DNA of 64,000 nt from an uncultured Eubacteriales bacterium (GTDB lineage: Bacteria > Bacillota > Clostridia > Oscillospirales > CAG-272): contig CAKSZH010000001.1 of assembly GCA_934525675.1 (NCBI GenBank), forward strand, positions 124,001 through 188,000, read 5' to 3'. Within the stretch, counting starts at the first letter, position 1; each line of letters starts with the position of its first letter. The position numbers and the translations under genes were made by a program. The notes below the pieces were generated by a model. The model made no database searches. It was given only the letters and a program-made list of their open reading frames with translations, and had not been told where the DNA came from. Shown in pieces: positions 51,578 through 59,646 of this stretch.

Positions 51578-52150
51578 TCAAAGCCCCCAAAGGCTTTCGT
51601 ATTTTGCGCGCGCCTTTTCGACTGACGAGAGATAGGAAGCCACCGCTTTGTCGGGGATTTTCCTGAAGTTTCCGTTTTTGTCGGTGACGGTCTCATCAAG
51701 GCACCATTCGTCCGCCCGGTCGGTGCCGACCCGGAAGGCGGCAAGCGCCATTTTCCAGTTGCCGTAGCGCATATACAGATATTGGAGCCAGTGCGCGCCG
51801 CTTTTGAGATTGACCGCCGGGTCATAGAGCACCGCGGGGTCTTTCGTGGTGCCGTCCGGCAGGATTCCGCAGATTTTTTCATAGGTCCCGGGCGTGATCT
51901 GCAAAAGTCCGATCCCGCCGTCTTCCCCGGAAAGACTTGCTTCAAAGCCGCTTTCCGTCCGGATGACGGCGGCGAATAGAGAGGCGGGGATGTTGCAGGC
52001 TTCCGCGTTTTCCAGGATCTCTTCTTTGTAGGGAAGCGGATACTTTTTCTTCTCCGCGCCGGTCAGCACGAAATCGCAAAGCAATCCGAACAGCAAGGAA
52101 AACACAAGGATTGCCGCGATGACGATGATGTGCCGGAAGCCGTTTTTCAT
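51578..52150 (-). CDS. Membrane-anchored lytic transglycosylase, SLT family
   Basis: A 190-aa enzyme with one N-terminal membrane helix (about 7-30) and a goose-type lysozyme-like domain. The catalytic Glu66 lies in VIRTESGFE, followed by GGIGLLQITPGTYE and GAHWLQYLYMRYGNWKMALAAF, as in MltE/Slt relatives. It cleaves MurNAc-GlcNAc bonds in peptidoglycan, outside the membrane. The ATG at 52150 overlaps the coaE stop (ATGA), so the pair is co-translated. Confidence 0.9.
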   Translation of the reverse strand: MKNGFRHIIVIAAILVFSLLFGLLCDFVLTGAEKKKYPLPYKEEILENAEACNIPASLFAAVIRTESGFEASLSGEDGGIGLLQITPGTYEKICGILPDGTTKDPAVLYDPAVNLKSGAHWLQYLYMRYGNWKMALAAFRVGTDRADEWCLDETVTDKNGNFRKIPDKAVASYLSSVEKARAKYESLWGL

Positions 52151-52752
52151 GGCGCGACTCCCAGTGTCCGGAGAATTCCGTCCACCATAGCGGACAGCTC
52201 CTCCATATCGGTCCCGGCTCCGTTCCGGATCACAAAGTCTGCGCGCGAGGTGTAAAATGCGTCCTCCGGCTGCGCCTCGATACGGGAAATCGCCGCTTCC
52301 CGCGGGATTCCGTCGCGCTCCGTAATCCGCCCGACGCGGGTCTCCGGGTCGGCAGTCACCGCAACGACGGCATCGCACAGCCTGTCTGCCCCGGATTCAA
52401 AGAGGGTCGGCGCGTCGATGACGGCGGCTTTCTCTTTGCGCTCCCCGAGGGGAAGAAGCAGGGCTTCAATCCGTTCGATGACATATTTGTGAGAAATGCG
52501 GTTGAGCGTTTCCAGCTTTTCCTTGTCGCGGAATACCTCGCGTGAAAGCGCGGCGCGGTCAAGCGACCCGTCGGGGGAGCGGAATCTCTCCCCGAACACA
52601 GAAATGATTTCGTCGGTGCAGGCGGACGGCGGCAGGAGAAGCGTATGATATTCTTTGTCACAGTCGATGACGGGAATTCCGCGTTTTTCAAAGCAGGAGC
52701 CGACCGCGCCCTTTCCGGCACCGCTCGGACCCGTCAGTCCGATTACCTTCAC
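52147..52752 (-). CDS. coaE: Dephospho-CoA kinase
   Basis: A 201-aa P-loop kinase for the last step of coenzyme A synthesis. It has VIGLTGPSGAGKGAVG, DCDKEYH, the VIDAPTLFESGADRLCDAVVAV block, ERDGIPREAAISRIEAQ and ADFVIRN, all typical. The start codon is GTG at 52752, preceded by GGGGGGA; upstream in-frame residues lie beyond the promoter's transcription start and are not family-like. Its stop overlaps the transglycosylase start. Confidence 0.94.
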   Translation of the reverse strand: MKVIGLTGPSGAGKGAVGSCFEKRGIPVIDCDKEYHTLLLPPSACTDEIISVFGERFRSPDGSLDRAALSREVFRDKEKLETLNRISHKYVIERIEALLLPLGERKEKAAVIDAPTLFESGADRLCDAVVAVTADPETRVGRITERDGIPREAAISRIEAQPEDAFYTSRADFVIRNGAGTDMEELSAMVDGILRTLGVAP

Positions 52753-52806
52753 GGAAATCCCCCCTTTTTCTGCAATTGCAACATAACAAACAATAACACA
52801 GAATAC

Positions 52807-52835
52807 ATTATACCGCACTTGCCGGCGCAATGCAA
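52807..52835 (-). promoter_or_regulatory. Promoter of coaE
   Basis: The minus strand has a -35 TTGCAT (52830-52835), a 17-bp spacer and a consensus -10 TATAAT (52807-52812), about 50 bases before the GTG start. It is divergent from the promoter at 52866. Confidence 0.82.
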
Positions 52836-52865
52836 GAGGAAAAGCGGATTTCTCCCGAAAATCCG

Positions 52866-52894
52866 TTGCAAAATTCTTCCGCTTATAGTATAAT
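52866..52894 (+). promoter_or_regulatory. Promoter of the HAD nucleotidase-murB-whiA-dnaE run
   Basis: There is a -35 TTGCAA (52866-52871), a 17-bp spacer and a consensus -10 TATAAT (52889-52894). It is the first promoter before four plus-strand genes with no strong terminator between them. Confidence 0.85.
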
Positions 52895-52957
52895 ACTAAT
52901 ATCGTGTCTGCCGCCCGTGCGGCGTGCGGACAAATTTCGGAAAGCGGGGAACCTGCC

Positions 52958-53656
52958 GTGAAGCACTACCGGACCCTTTTATTTGACGCGGATAATACGC
53001 TCTTGGATTTCAGCCGGTCTGAGCATGATGCGCTCTCTGATACGCTGAAACTTTTCGGGCTTCCCGCGACCGATGATGTGATCGCGGAGTACAGCCGCAT
53101 CAACGATTTGCATTGGAAGAAGCTCGAACGCGGGGAAACCACCCGCGAGCGGCTCAAGGTGGACCGCTTTTCGGATTTTCTTTCAGAGGGCGGCTTTCAC
53201 GCCGACGCGGAACGTATGGCGGTGACCTATTGCGACTGCCTTGCCACCAAGTCGTTTCTCATGCCGGGGGCGGAGGAGACGGTAAAAGTGCTTTCCCGCG
53301 ACTGCGGGCTCTATGTCATCACAAACGGCAACAAGGCGGTTCAGCACGGACGCTTTGACCCGTCGCCCATCCGCAAATATTTCCGCGACTGCTTCATCTC
53401 CGACGAGATCGGCGCGGAGAAGCCGTCCCCCGCGTTCTTCCGTGCAGTTGAAGAGCGGATTCCCGGGTTCTCCCCGGATGACGCGCTCGTCATCGGAGAC
53501 TCCCTGACCTCGGACATTCAGGGCGGCATCAACGCGGGGATCGATACCTGCTGGTTCCTGCCGAAAACGAAACAGATGCCTGGAAATGTATCGGTAAAGC
53601 CCACATATATCATACGGGACCTCACAGAACTTCCGGACCTGCTCGCCCGCACCTGA
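52958..53656 (+). CDS. HAD-superfamily hydrolase, YjjG-type pyrimidine nucleotidase
   Basis: A 232-aa HAD phosphatase. Motif I is LLFDADNTLLDF, motif II ITNGN, the motif III Lys is in EIGAEKPSPAFF, and motif IV is VIGDSLTSDIQGG. The FDADNTLLDF start and the FISDEIGAEKPSPAFF segment fit the YjjG branch, which removes phosphate from non-canonical pyrimidine nucleotides. The chosen start is GTG at 52958; an in-frame ATG-like extension to 52904 lies at the transcription start and is unlikely. It precedes murB with a gap of 158 bases rich in CCGG. Confidence 0.87.
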   Translation: MKHYRTLLFDADNTLLDFSRSEHDALSDTLKLFGLPATDDVIAEYSRINDLHWKKLERGETTRERLKVDRFSDFLSEGGFHADAERMAVTYCDCLATKSFLMPGAEETVKVLSRDCGLYVITNGNKAVQHGRFDPSPIRKYFRDCFISDEIGAEKPSPAFFRAVEERIPGFSPDDALVIGDSLTSDIQGGINAGIDTCWFLPKTKQMPGNVSVKPTYIIRDLTELPDLLART

Positions 53657-53814
53657 CGGGTAAGTTGCCGGGTCAGCCGGAATCAACCGGAGACACCGGG
53701 AGATCCCGGCGACTCCGTGCGCGGGCAGAACCGTGTAACCCGGACGTCTGACGTAACCGGGTAATCCGGACACCCAAACGCCCCGGACCGATCAACCCGA
53801 AAGGAGATATTGCT

Positions 53815-54720
53815 GTGACGGAATTTGAAGAACAACTGCGTCAGACCGGCGCGGAATATACGCGGGAGGAACCCCTCGCGCTCCATTCCACCTTCCGCAT
53901 CGGCGGAAGGGCGGATTATGCCGTTTTCCCCAAAAACGAGCGGGAACTGATTGCCGCGATTGCCGCCGCAAAAACAAACGCGGTGCGGTATACCGTCATC
54001 GGGCGGGGAAGCAACGTCCTGTTTTCCGACGATGGGTACCGCGGCATGGTCGTGTTCACCTCCGGACTTTGCGAAATCAGTGTGGACGGAACGACGGTGC
54101 GCGCCGGATGCGGTGCGTCGCTCACGCAAGTCGCTCTTGCCGCCGCGAAGCATTCGCTCACCGGTTTTGAATTCGCGCACGGGATCCCCGGTTCCTTTGG
54201 CGGGGCGATCTATATGAACGCCGGTGCATACGGCGGAAGCATTTCCGGTGTGCTGACGAACAGCGCCTGCTTTGACCCCGCCGACGGTTCCGTTTTCACG
54301 CTGTCGGCAGAAGCGCATGAATTCGGAAACCGGAAAAGCGCCTACATGACGAACGGCTGTATCGTGCTCGGCGGCGAGCTTGCACTTGCCGAGGGCGACT
54401 CCGAAGCCATTTTCGCGCGCATGGAAGAACTGAAGGAAAAGCGCAGGGCGAGCCAGCCGCTGGAGTACCCGAGCGCCGGGAGCGTGTTCAAGCGTCCGGA
54501 GGGGTATTTTGCCGGCAAGCTCATCGAGGACGCGGGGCTCAAGGGTACCCGTGTCGGCGGCGCGATGGTCTCCCCAAAGCACGCGGGCTTCATCGTCAAC
54601 GTCGGCGGCGCGACCGCAAAAGACGTTCTTGCACTGATCGAAAAGATCAGGGAAACGGTTGAGCGCCGTTTCGGCGTTCTGCTGGAGCCAGAGGTGCGCT
54701 GGCTTCCCGCCGGGGACTGA
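53815..54720 (+). CDS. murB: UDP-N-acetylenolpyruvoylglucosamine reductase
   Basis: A 301-aa FAD enzyme that reduces UDP-GlcNAc-enolpyruvate to UDP-MurNAc. The FAD-binding domain has HSTFRIGGRADYAV, VIGRGSNVLFSDDGYRG and GFEFAHGIPGSFGGAIYMNAGAYGG. The C-terminal half has the PSAGSVFKRP proton-donor Ser and LIEDAGLKGTRVGGAMVSPKHAGFIVN. It is the short type II MurB common in Firmicutes. The start is GTG at 53815 with AAAGGAG upstream. In many relatives murB is followed by rapZ and yvcK before whiA; here whiA comes directly next. Confidence 0.95.
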   Translation: MTEFEEQLRQTGAEYTREEPLALHSTFRIGGRADYAVFPKNERELIAAIAAAKTNAVRYTVIGRGSNVLFSDDGYRGMVVFTSGLCEISVDGTTVRAGCGASLTQVALAAAKHSLTGFEFAHGIPGSFGGAIYMNAGAYGGSISGVLTNSACFDPADGSVFTLSAEAHEFGNRKSAYMTNGCIVLGGELALAEGDSEAIFARMEELKEKRRASQPLEYPSAGSVFKRPEGYFAGKLIEDAGLKGTRVGGAMVSPKHAGFIVNVGGATAKDVLALIEKIRETVERRFGVLLEPEVRWLPAGD

Positions 54721-54867
54721 CCCGGGAGGGTTCTTTGCCGCAAAGTCAACCGGTGCCTTGCAACGCCGGTGTTCTCGTAAAATAAACGCAAACCCGGTAT
54801 TTTTTTCGGGCAAATTCCGTTTTTCATCCCTGTATCCATCCGGCTTCCGGAAGAAAGGAGTCCCGCC

Positions 54868-55794
54868 ATGTCTTTTGCAACCGAAACCAAAGAGGAACTG
54901 ATCCGCGAGGGCAGCTTTCGTCATTCCTGTTGCCGTGCGGCGTTCTCGGCGGGGCTTTTGTTCTCCGCGGAGGCGGAAGGGAAGCGGGTAACGCTGCGCC
55001 TGACCGGCAAAAATCCGGCGGAATACTGTGCAGAGGTGCTCCGCAAGCAGTACGGACAAGCCCCGGAGGTCACGGTGCGCTCCCGCTTCGGTGCGGAGCT
55101 CTGCACCCTTTCCTTTTCTTCCTCATCGGCGGCTCGTACCGCCATGGAATTTGCCGATTCAACGGTTCCGCTTGCACAACAGCTCCGCTTCGGCTGTGAA
55201 TTCTGCCGCGGACAGTTTTTCCGTGCGGTGTTTCTGTGTACCGGGACGGTCAGCGATCCCGAAAAGGAGAATTATCTGGAGTTTCTCTTCCGCGACGCTG
55301 CCCACGCCGCGAAGTTTTACCCGTATCTGACCGAAGCGGGGCTTGCTCCGAGACCGATCAACCGGAAGAGCGGCTGCGGGCTGTATTTCCGGAGCGGCGG
55401 AGGCGTCGAGGACGTGTTCCGCCTGATCGGTGCGAACAAAAAGCTGTTCGACCTGCTCAACGTCCGCATTGAAAAGGAAATCAGCAACAATGAAAACCGC
55501 GCCACCAACTGCGTGACGCGGAATATCGGGAAAACCGTTGCGGCATCGGTCCGCCAGACCGCCGCAGTGGAAAAGCTCATCGACGCGGCTGTCCTCGACC
55601 GGCTTCCGGAGGAATTGCGGGTGACCGCGCTTCTGCGGATTCATCACCCGGACGCGACACTCGGAGAGCTTGCGGCGCTTCACGATCCGCCGATCTCCAA
55701 ATCCGGGCTGAATCACCGCCTCGCCCGCCTTTGCGAGGAGGCGGACAACCTGTCGGAGAAGTCCGCGGGGAAACAGAACGGGGGACCGACCTGA
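54868..55794 (+). CDS. whiA: WhiA family DNA-binding protein
   Basis: A 308-aa protein. It starts MSFATETKEELIREG and has CCRAAFSAGLLFSA. The N-terminal half resembles a degenerate LAGLIDADG homing-endonuclease fold. The C-terminal helix-turn-helix has DRLPEELRVTALLRIHHPDATLGELAALHDPPISKSGLNHRLARLCEEA, the highly conserved WhiA block. In Bacillus it affects cell division and chromosome organisation; in Streptomyces it controls sporulation septation. GGAG precedes the ATG. It lies 147 bases after murB and 105 before dnaE. Confidence 0.95.
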   Translation: MSFATETKEELIREGSFRHSCCRAAFSAGLLFSAEAEGKRVTLRLTGKNPAEYCAEVLRKQYGQAPEVTVRSRFGAELCTLSFSSSSAARTAMEFADSTVPLAQQLRFGCEFCRGQFFRAVFLCTGTVSDPEKENYLEFLFRDAAHAAKFYPYLTEAGLAPRPINRKSGCGLYFRSGGGVEDVFRLIGANKKLFDLLNVRIEKEISNNENRATNCVTRNIGKTVAASVRQTAAVEKLIDAAVLDRLPEELRVTALLRIHHPDATLGELAALHDPPISKSGLNHRLARLCEEADNLSEKSAGKQNGGPT

Positions 55795-55899
55795 CAGCAA
55801 AATCCGCACCGACGGCACCCGTAAAGCCGGAAGCAATCCGCCCGGTACGCGGGGACACAGCCGGTTGAACCCGGAACAAAACGAAAGGAGGGCACGCTC

Positions 55900-58800
55900 A
55901 TGCCCGGATTTGTCCATCTGCATCTGCACAGCGAATACAGCCTGCTTGACGGCGCGTGCCGGATCGACGAGATCCCGAAGCGCGCGAAAGAGTGCGGTCA
56001 TGACGCGGTCGCCCTGACCGACCACGGCGTGATGTACGGCGCGGTCGCCTTTTACAACGCCTGCAAAAAAGAGGGCATCAAGCCCATCATCGGGTGCGAG
56101 GTCTATGTTGCGCCCGGCTCCCGGTTTGACAAGAACCCGTCGGCGGGGAGTCCGTATCACCTTGTTCTGCTTTGCGAGAATCAAACGGGGTACCGGAATC
56201 TCATCTATCTGGTGTCCAAAGGGTTCACCGACGGCTTTTATTCCAAGCCGCGCGTGGACAAGGAACTGCTCCGCTCTCACCACGAGGGGCTGATCGCGTT
56301 GTCCGCCTGCCTTGCGGGGGAGGTGCCGCGGAGCCTTGTCAGAGGTGATTATGATTCCGCCTGCCGCGCGGCAAAAGAGCTTTCGGAGATCTTCGGGAAG
56401 GATCATTTTTATATCGAGCTTCAGAATCACGGGCTTGACGAGCAGAAGCAGATTCTCCCGGAGCTGGTCCGGCTTGCCGGAGACTGCGGGTTACCCATGG
56501 TCGCAACGAACGACTGTCATTACCTTCGCCGCCGTGACGCGGAGACGCAGGCGGTACTGCTCTGTATCCAGACGGGCAACACCATGTCGGACGGCAGACC
56601 CATCGGCTTTGAAACCGACGAATTCTATTACAAGGACACCGAGGAAATGACCGCCTTGTTCGGTCGGTACGAGGGAGCGATCGGGAATACGGAGAAGATC
56701 GCCGACAGATGCAACCTTGACTTTGATTTTTCTGAGACTTATCTTCCGAAGTTTCCGTGCCCCGCGGGCGTAACCGCTCCGCAGTACCTGTCGCGGCTGG
56801 CGGAAGAAGGATTTTGCGCCAAAGAAGAAAAAGGGGAAATCCCCGCCGCGGGGCATACCGCGGAAGAGTACCGTGCCCGCATGGAGTACGAGCTCCGCGT
56901 CATTGAGAGCATGGGGTATGCGGATTACTTCCTCATCGTACAGGATTACGTCAACTTCGCAAAGAGCCGCGACATTCCCGTGGGACCTGGACGAGGGTCG
57001 GGCGCGGGAAGCCTGGTTGCCTACCTGCTCGGCATCACCGACGTGGATTCCATCCGTTTTGATCTGCTGTTTGAACGTTTCCTCAACCCCGAACGCGTCA
57101 GTATGCCGGATATCGATATCGATTTCTGCTACAACCGCCGCGACGAGGTTATCGCATATGTGACGGAGAAGTACGGAAGAGATCATGTTTCCCAGATCAT
57201 CACCTTCGGTACGCTTGCCGCGCGTGCGGCGATCCGCGACGTGGGACGTGCCATCGGCATGTCGTATTCCGATGTGGACGCCGTTGCCCGCGCCGTGCCG
57301 CAGGAACTGAATATCACCATCCGGGACGCGCTTTCAAGAAAACCCCTGAAGGAGCTTTACGACGCGTCGGCGGAGGTCCGTAAACTGGTCGATACCGCGT
57401 GCGCGATCGAGGGAATGCCGCGCAATGTTTCGATTCATGCGGCGGGGATCGTCATCACCGACCGCCCGCTTTCGGATTATGTGCCGCTTTCCGCTTCCGG
57501 CGGTGTGGTCATCACCCAGTATGATATGGATACCATCGCGCATCTGGGACTTCTCAAATTCGATTTCCTTGCGCTCAGATACCTGACCATTCTGCACGAC
57601 GCGGAGGTGCAGATCAGGGAACAGGAGCCGCAGTTTTGCCTGTCCCGGCTGCCGTTTGACGACAGAAAGACTTATGAGCTGATCGGGAAGGGAAATACGG
57701 GCGGCGTGTTTCAGCTGGAATCCTCCGGGATGCGGAATATGCTCCAGAATCTCCGCCCGGAGAATCTGGACGACATCATTGCCGCGATTGCGCTGTTCCG
57801 TCCGGGACCCATGGATTCCATCCCGCGCTACATCGAGGGCAGGCACAATCCGTCCTCGGTGCACTATGACCCGCCCGAACTGGAGCCGATCCTTCGTTCG
57901 ACTTACGGCTGTACCGTGTATCAGGAGCAGGTCATGCAGATCTTCCGCGATCTTGCGGGCTACACCTTCGGTCACGCGGACATCGTGCGCCGCGCCATGG
58001 CAAAAAAGAAGGCGGACGTGCTTGCCGCGGAACGTCCGGCGTTTCTTGCCGGGTGCCGGGAACGCGGCATTTCCGAGGTGACCGCGAGTAAACTTTTCGA
58101 CGACCTTTCGAGCTTTGCCAATTATGCCTTCAACAAGTCCCACGCTGCCGCCTATGCCGTGATCTCCTACCGTACCGCCTACCTCAAGGCGCATTATCCG
58201 AAGGAATATCTTTCCGCACTGCTTACCAGCGTGCTCGGCAACATTCCCAAGATGGCGGAATACACCGCGGAATGTGCCCGCCGCCAGATCCGCATTCTGC
58301 CGCCCGATATCAACGAAAGCTATGCGGATTTCCATGTGGACGGAGACAATATCCGCTTCGGATTGCTTGCTCTCAAGAACGTCGGGAACCAGTTCATCGA
58401 AAATATCATCAGGGAACGCAAGTCCCGCCCGTTTGCCTCGTTTGAGGATTTTGTGGACCGGATGTCCGGAAGCGATCTCAACAAACGCATGGTGGAAGCG
58501 CTTGTCAAGGCGGGTGCCTTTGACGGACTCGGTGTGTATCGCAGCCGCCTTGTCGCCGCCTACGAACGGATCCTTGATCAGGCGGGCAACAAGAACCGTG
58601 CCAACCTCGACGGGCAGATTGATCTGTTTTCGGCGGCGTTCGCGCCTGTCGCGTCCGCTCCCGCGTTCCGCTATCCGGACATCCCGGAATACACGCTCCG
58701 CGAGAAGCTGGCGCTGGAAAAGCAGGCGTCCGGGCTGTACTTCTCCGGGCATCCGTTTGACGGCTACCGCCCGTCGGCGGAGAAGCTTGGTGCCGCTCCG

Positions 58801-59562
58801 ATTTCCGACTATGTTCCCGCAGAGGGTGAGGAGCCGCCCGCGGACAAAACCCGCGTCCGTGTTGCGGGCATGATCTCTTCGGTGTCCCTCAAAACGCCAA
58901 AAAACGGAGGAGGACGCATGGCGTTCTTCACGCTGGAGGACAGCTTCGGCGAGATCGAATGTATCGCATTTTCCAAGACCTATGCGGAGTATGCTCCCAT
59001 GATCCGCGAGGACGTTCCCCTCTGCTGTGAGGGAACGCTTTCCGTCAGGGAAGAGGAGGCGCCCAAGGTACTGGTCAATACGCTTTGCGTGCTTGCGGAG
59101 AATCCCGATGCACAGGAAGCGCTACCGGTGTCCGCCGGTTACCGCAGTACAGGAAGCACGGGAGCCGCAGAGACCGCCAACCGGGTGCCGTCCGGTTCGG
59201 GTGGAAATTCCGTTTCGGGTGATTATCGTGCCCCTGCAAACGTTCGTCCCGCCTCCGCTCCGGTAAACGGAACCGTGCGAGCAGGGAATCCCGCTTCTGC
59301 CGGGACACGACCCGCGTCCGGTAATCCCGCTCCCGGTGCTGCGCCCAGACCTCACCGCCTGTGCCTGCGCGTTCCGGATTTTGAGTGCGAAGCCTACCGC
59401 AAGGCGAGAAATCTGGTGGAATTGTTCGAGGGACCGACCGAGGTCCTCTTCTACAACAGCTCGGATAAAACCTATCACCGCGCGGGAGGGGTTTTGTATT
59501 CCGACTTTGTTCTGCGCGAGTTCAGACTGCTGCTCGGGGACGCGAACGCAGTCTATCAGTGA
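55900..59562 (+). CDS. dnaE: DNA polymerase III subunit alpha (DnaE)
   Basis: A 1220-aa replicative polymerase. It has an N-terminal PHP domain (HLHLHSEYSLLDG, ALTDHGVMYG, CHYLRRRDA), polymerase C motifs with GPGRGSGAGSLVAYLLGIT and the catalytic PDIDIDFCYNRRDEV (about 404-418). The tau/thumb block (FSSFANYAFNKSHAAAYAVISYRTAYLKAHYP), a helix-hairpin-helix region and an OB domain (RVAGMISSVSLKTPKNGGGRMAFFTLED) follow. A low-complexity linker of about 70 residues (Gly/Ala/Pro/Ser-rich, encoded near 59130-59345) separates the OB domain from the C-terminal 70 residues. GGAGG precedes the ATG. Confidence 0.96.
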   Translation: MPGFVHLHLHSEYSLLDGACRIDEIPKRAKECGHDAVALTDHGVMYGAVAFYNACKKEGIKPIIGCEVYVAPGSRFDKNPSAGSPYHLVLLCENQTGYRNLIYLVSKGFTDGFYSKPRVDKELLRSHHEGLIALSACLAGEVPRSLVRGDYDSACRAAKELSEIFGKDHFYIELQNHGLDEQKQILPELVRLAGDCGLPMVATNDCHYLRRRDAETQAVLLCIQTGNTMSDGRPIGFETDEFYYKDTEEMTALFGRYEGAIGNTEKIADRCNLDFDFSETYLPKFPCPAGVTAPQYLSRLAEEGFCAKEEKGEIPAAGHTAEEYRARMEYELRVIESMGYADYFLIVQDYVNFAKSRDIPVGPGRGSGAGSLVAYLLGITDVDSIRFDLLFERFLNPERVSMPDIDIDFCYNRRDEVIAYVTEKYGRDHVSQIITFGTLAARAAIRDVGRAIGMSYSDVDAVARAVPQELNITIRDALSRKPLKELYDASAEVRKLVDTACAIEGMPRNVSIHAAGIVITDRPLSDYVPLSASGGVVITQYDMDTIAHLGLLKFDFLALRYLTILHDAEVQIREQEPQFCLSRLPFDDRKTYELIGKGNTGGVFQLESSGMRNMLQNLRPENLDDIIAAIALFRPGPMDSIPRYIEGRHNPSSVHYDPPELEPILRSTYGCTVYQEQVMQIFRDLAGYTFGHADIVRRAMAKKKADVLAAERPAFLAGCRERGISEVTASKLFDDLSSFANYAFNKSHAAAYAVISYRTAYLKAHYPKEYLSALLTSVLGNIPKMAEYTAECARRQIRILPPDINESYADFHVDGDNIRFGLLALKNVGNQFIENIIRERKSRPFASFEDFVDRMSGSDLNKRMVEALVKAGAFDGLGVYRSRLVAAYERILDQAGNKNRANLDGQIDLFSAAFAPVASAPAFRYPDIPEYTLREKLALEKQASGLYFSGHPFDGYRPSAEKLGAAPISDYVPAEGEEPPADKTRVRVAGMISSVSLKTPKNGGGRMAFFTLEDSFGEIECIAFSKTYAEYAPMIREDVPLCCEGTLSVREEEAPKVLVNTLCVLAENPDAQEALPVSAGYRSTGSTGAAETANRVPSGSGGNSVSGDYRAPANVRPASAPVNGTVRAGNPASAGTRPASGNPAPGAAPRPHRLCLRVPDFECEAYRKARNLVELFEGPTEVLFYNSSDKTYHRAGGVLYSDFVLREFRLLLGDANAVYQ

Positions 59563-59570
59563 GTTTCGAT

Positions 59571-59614
59571 AAAACGCAGGGCGCACCGCCGTATGGCGGT
59601 GCGCCCTGCGTTTT
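59571..59614. terminator. Bidirectional Rho-independent terminator
   Basis: A perfect 20-bp stem (59571-59590 with 59595-59614) carries A4 and T4 at the outer ends. It lies between the convergent dnaE and P-type ATPase genes. Confidence 0.9.
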
Positions 59615-59646
59615 GGATGACCGGAAAAGTGCCCTGCCTCCGCCGC

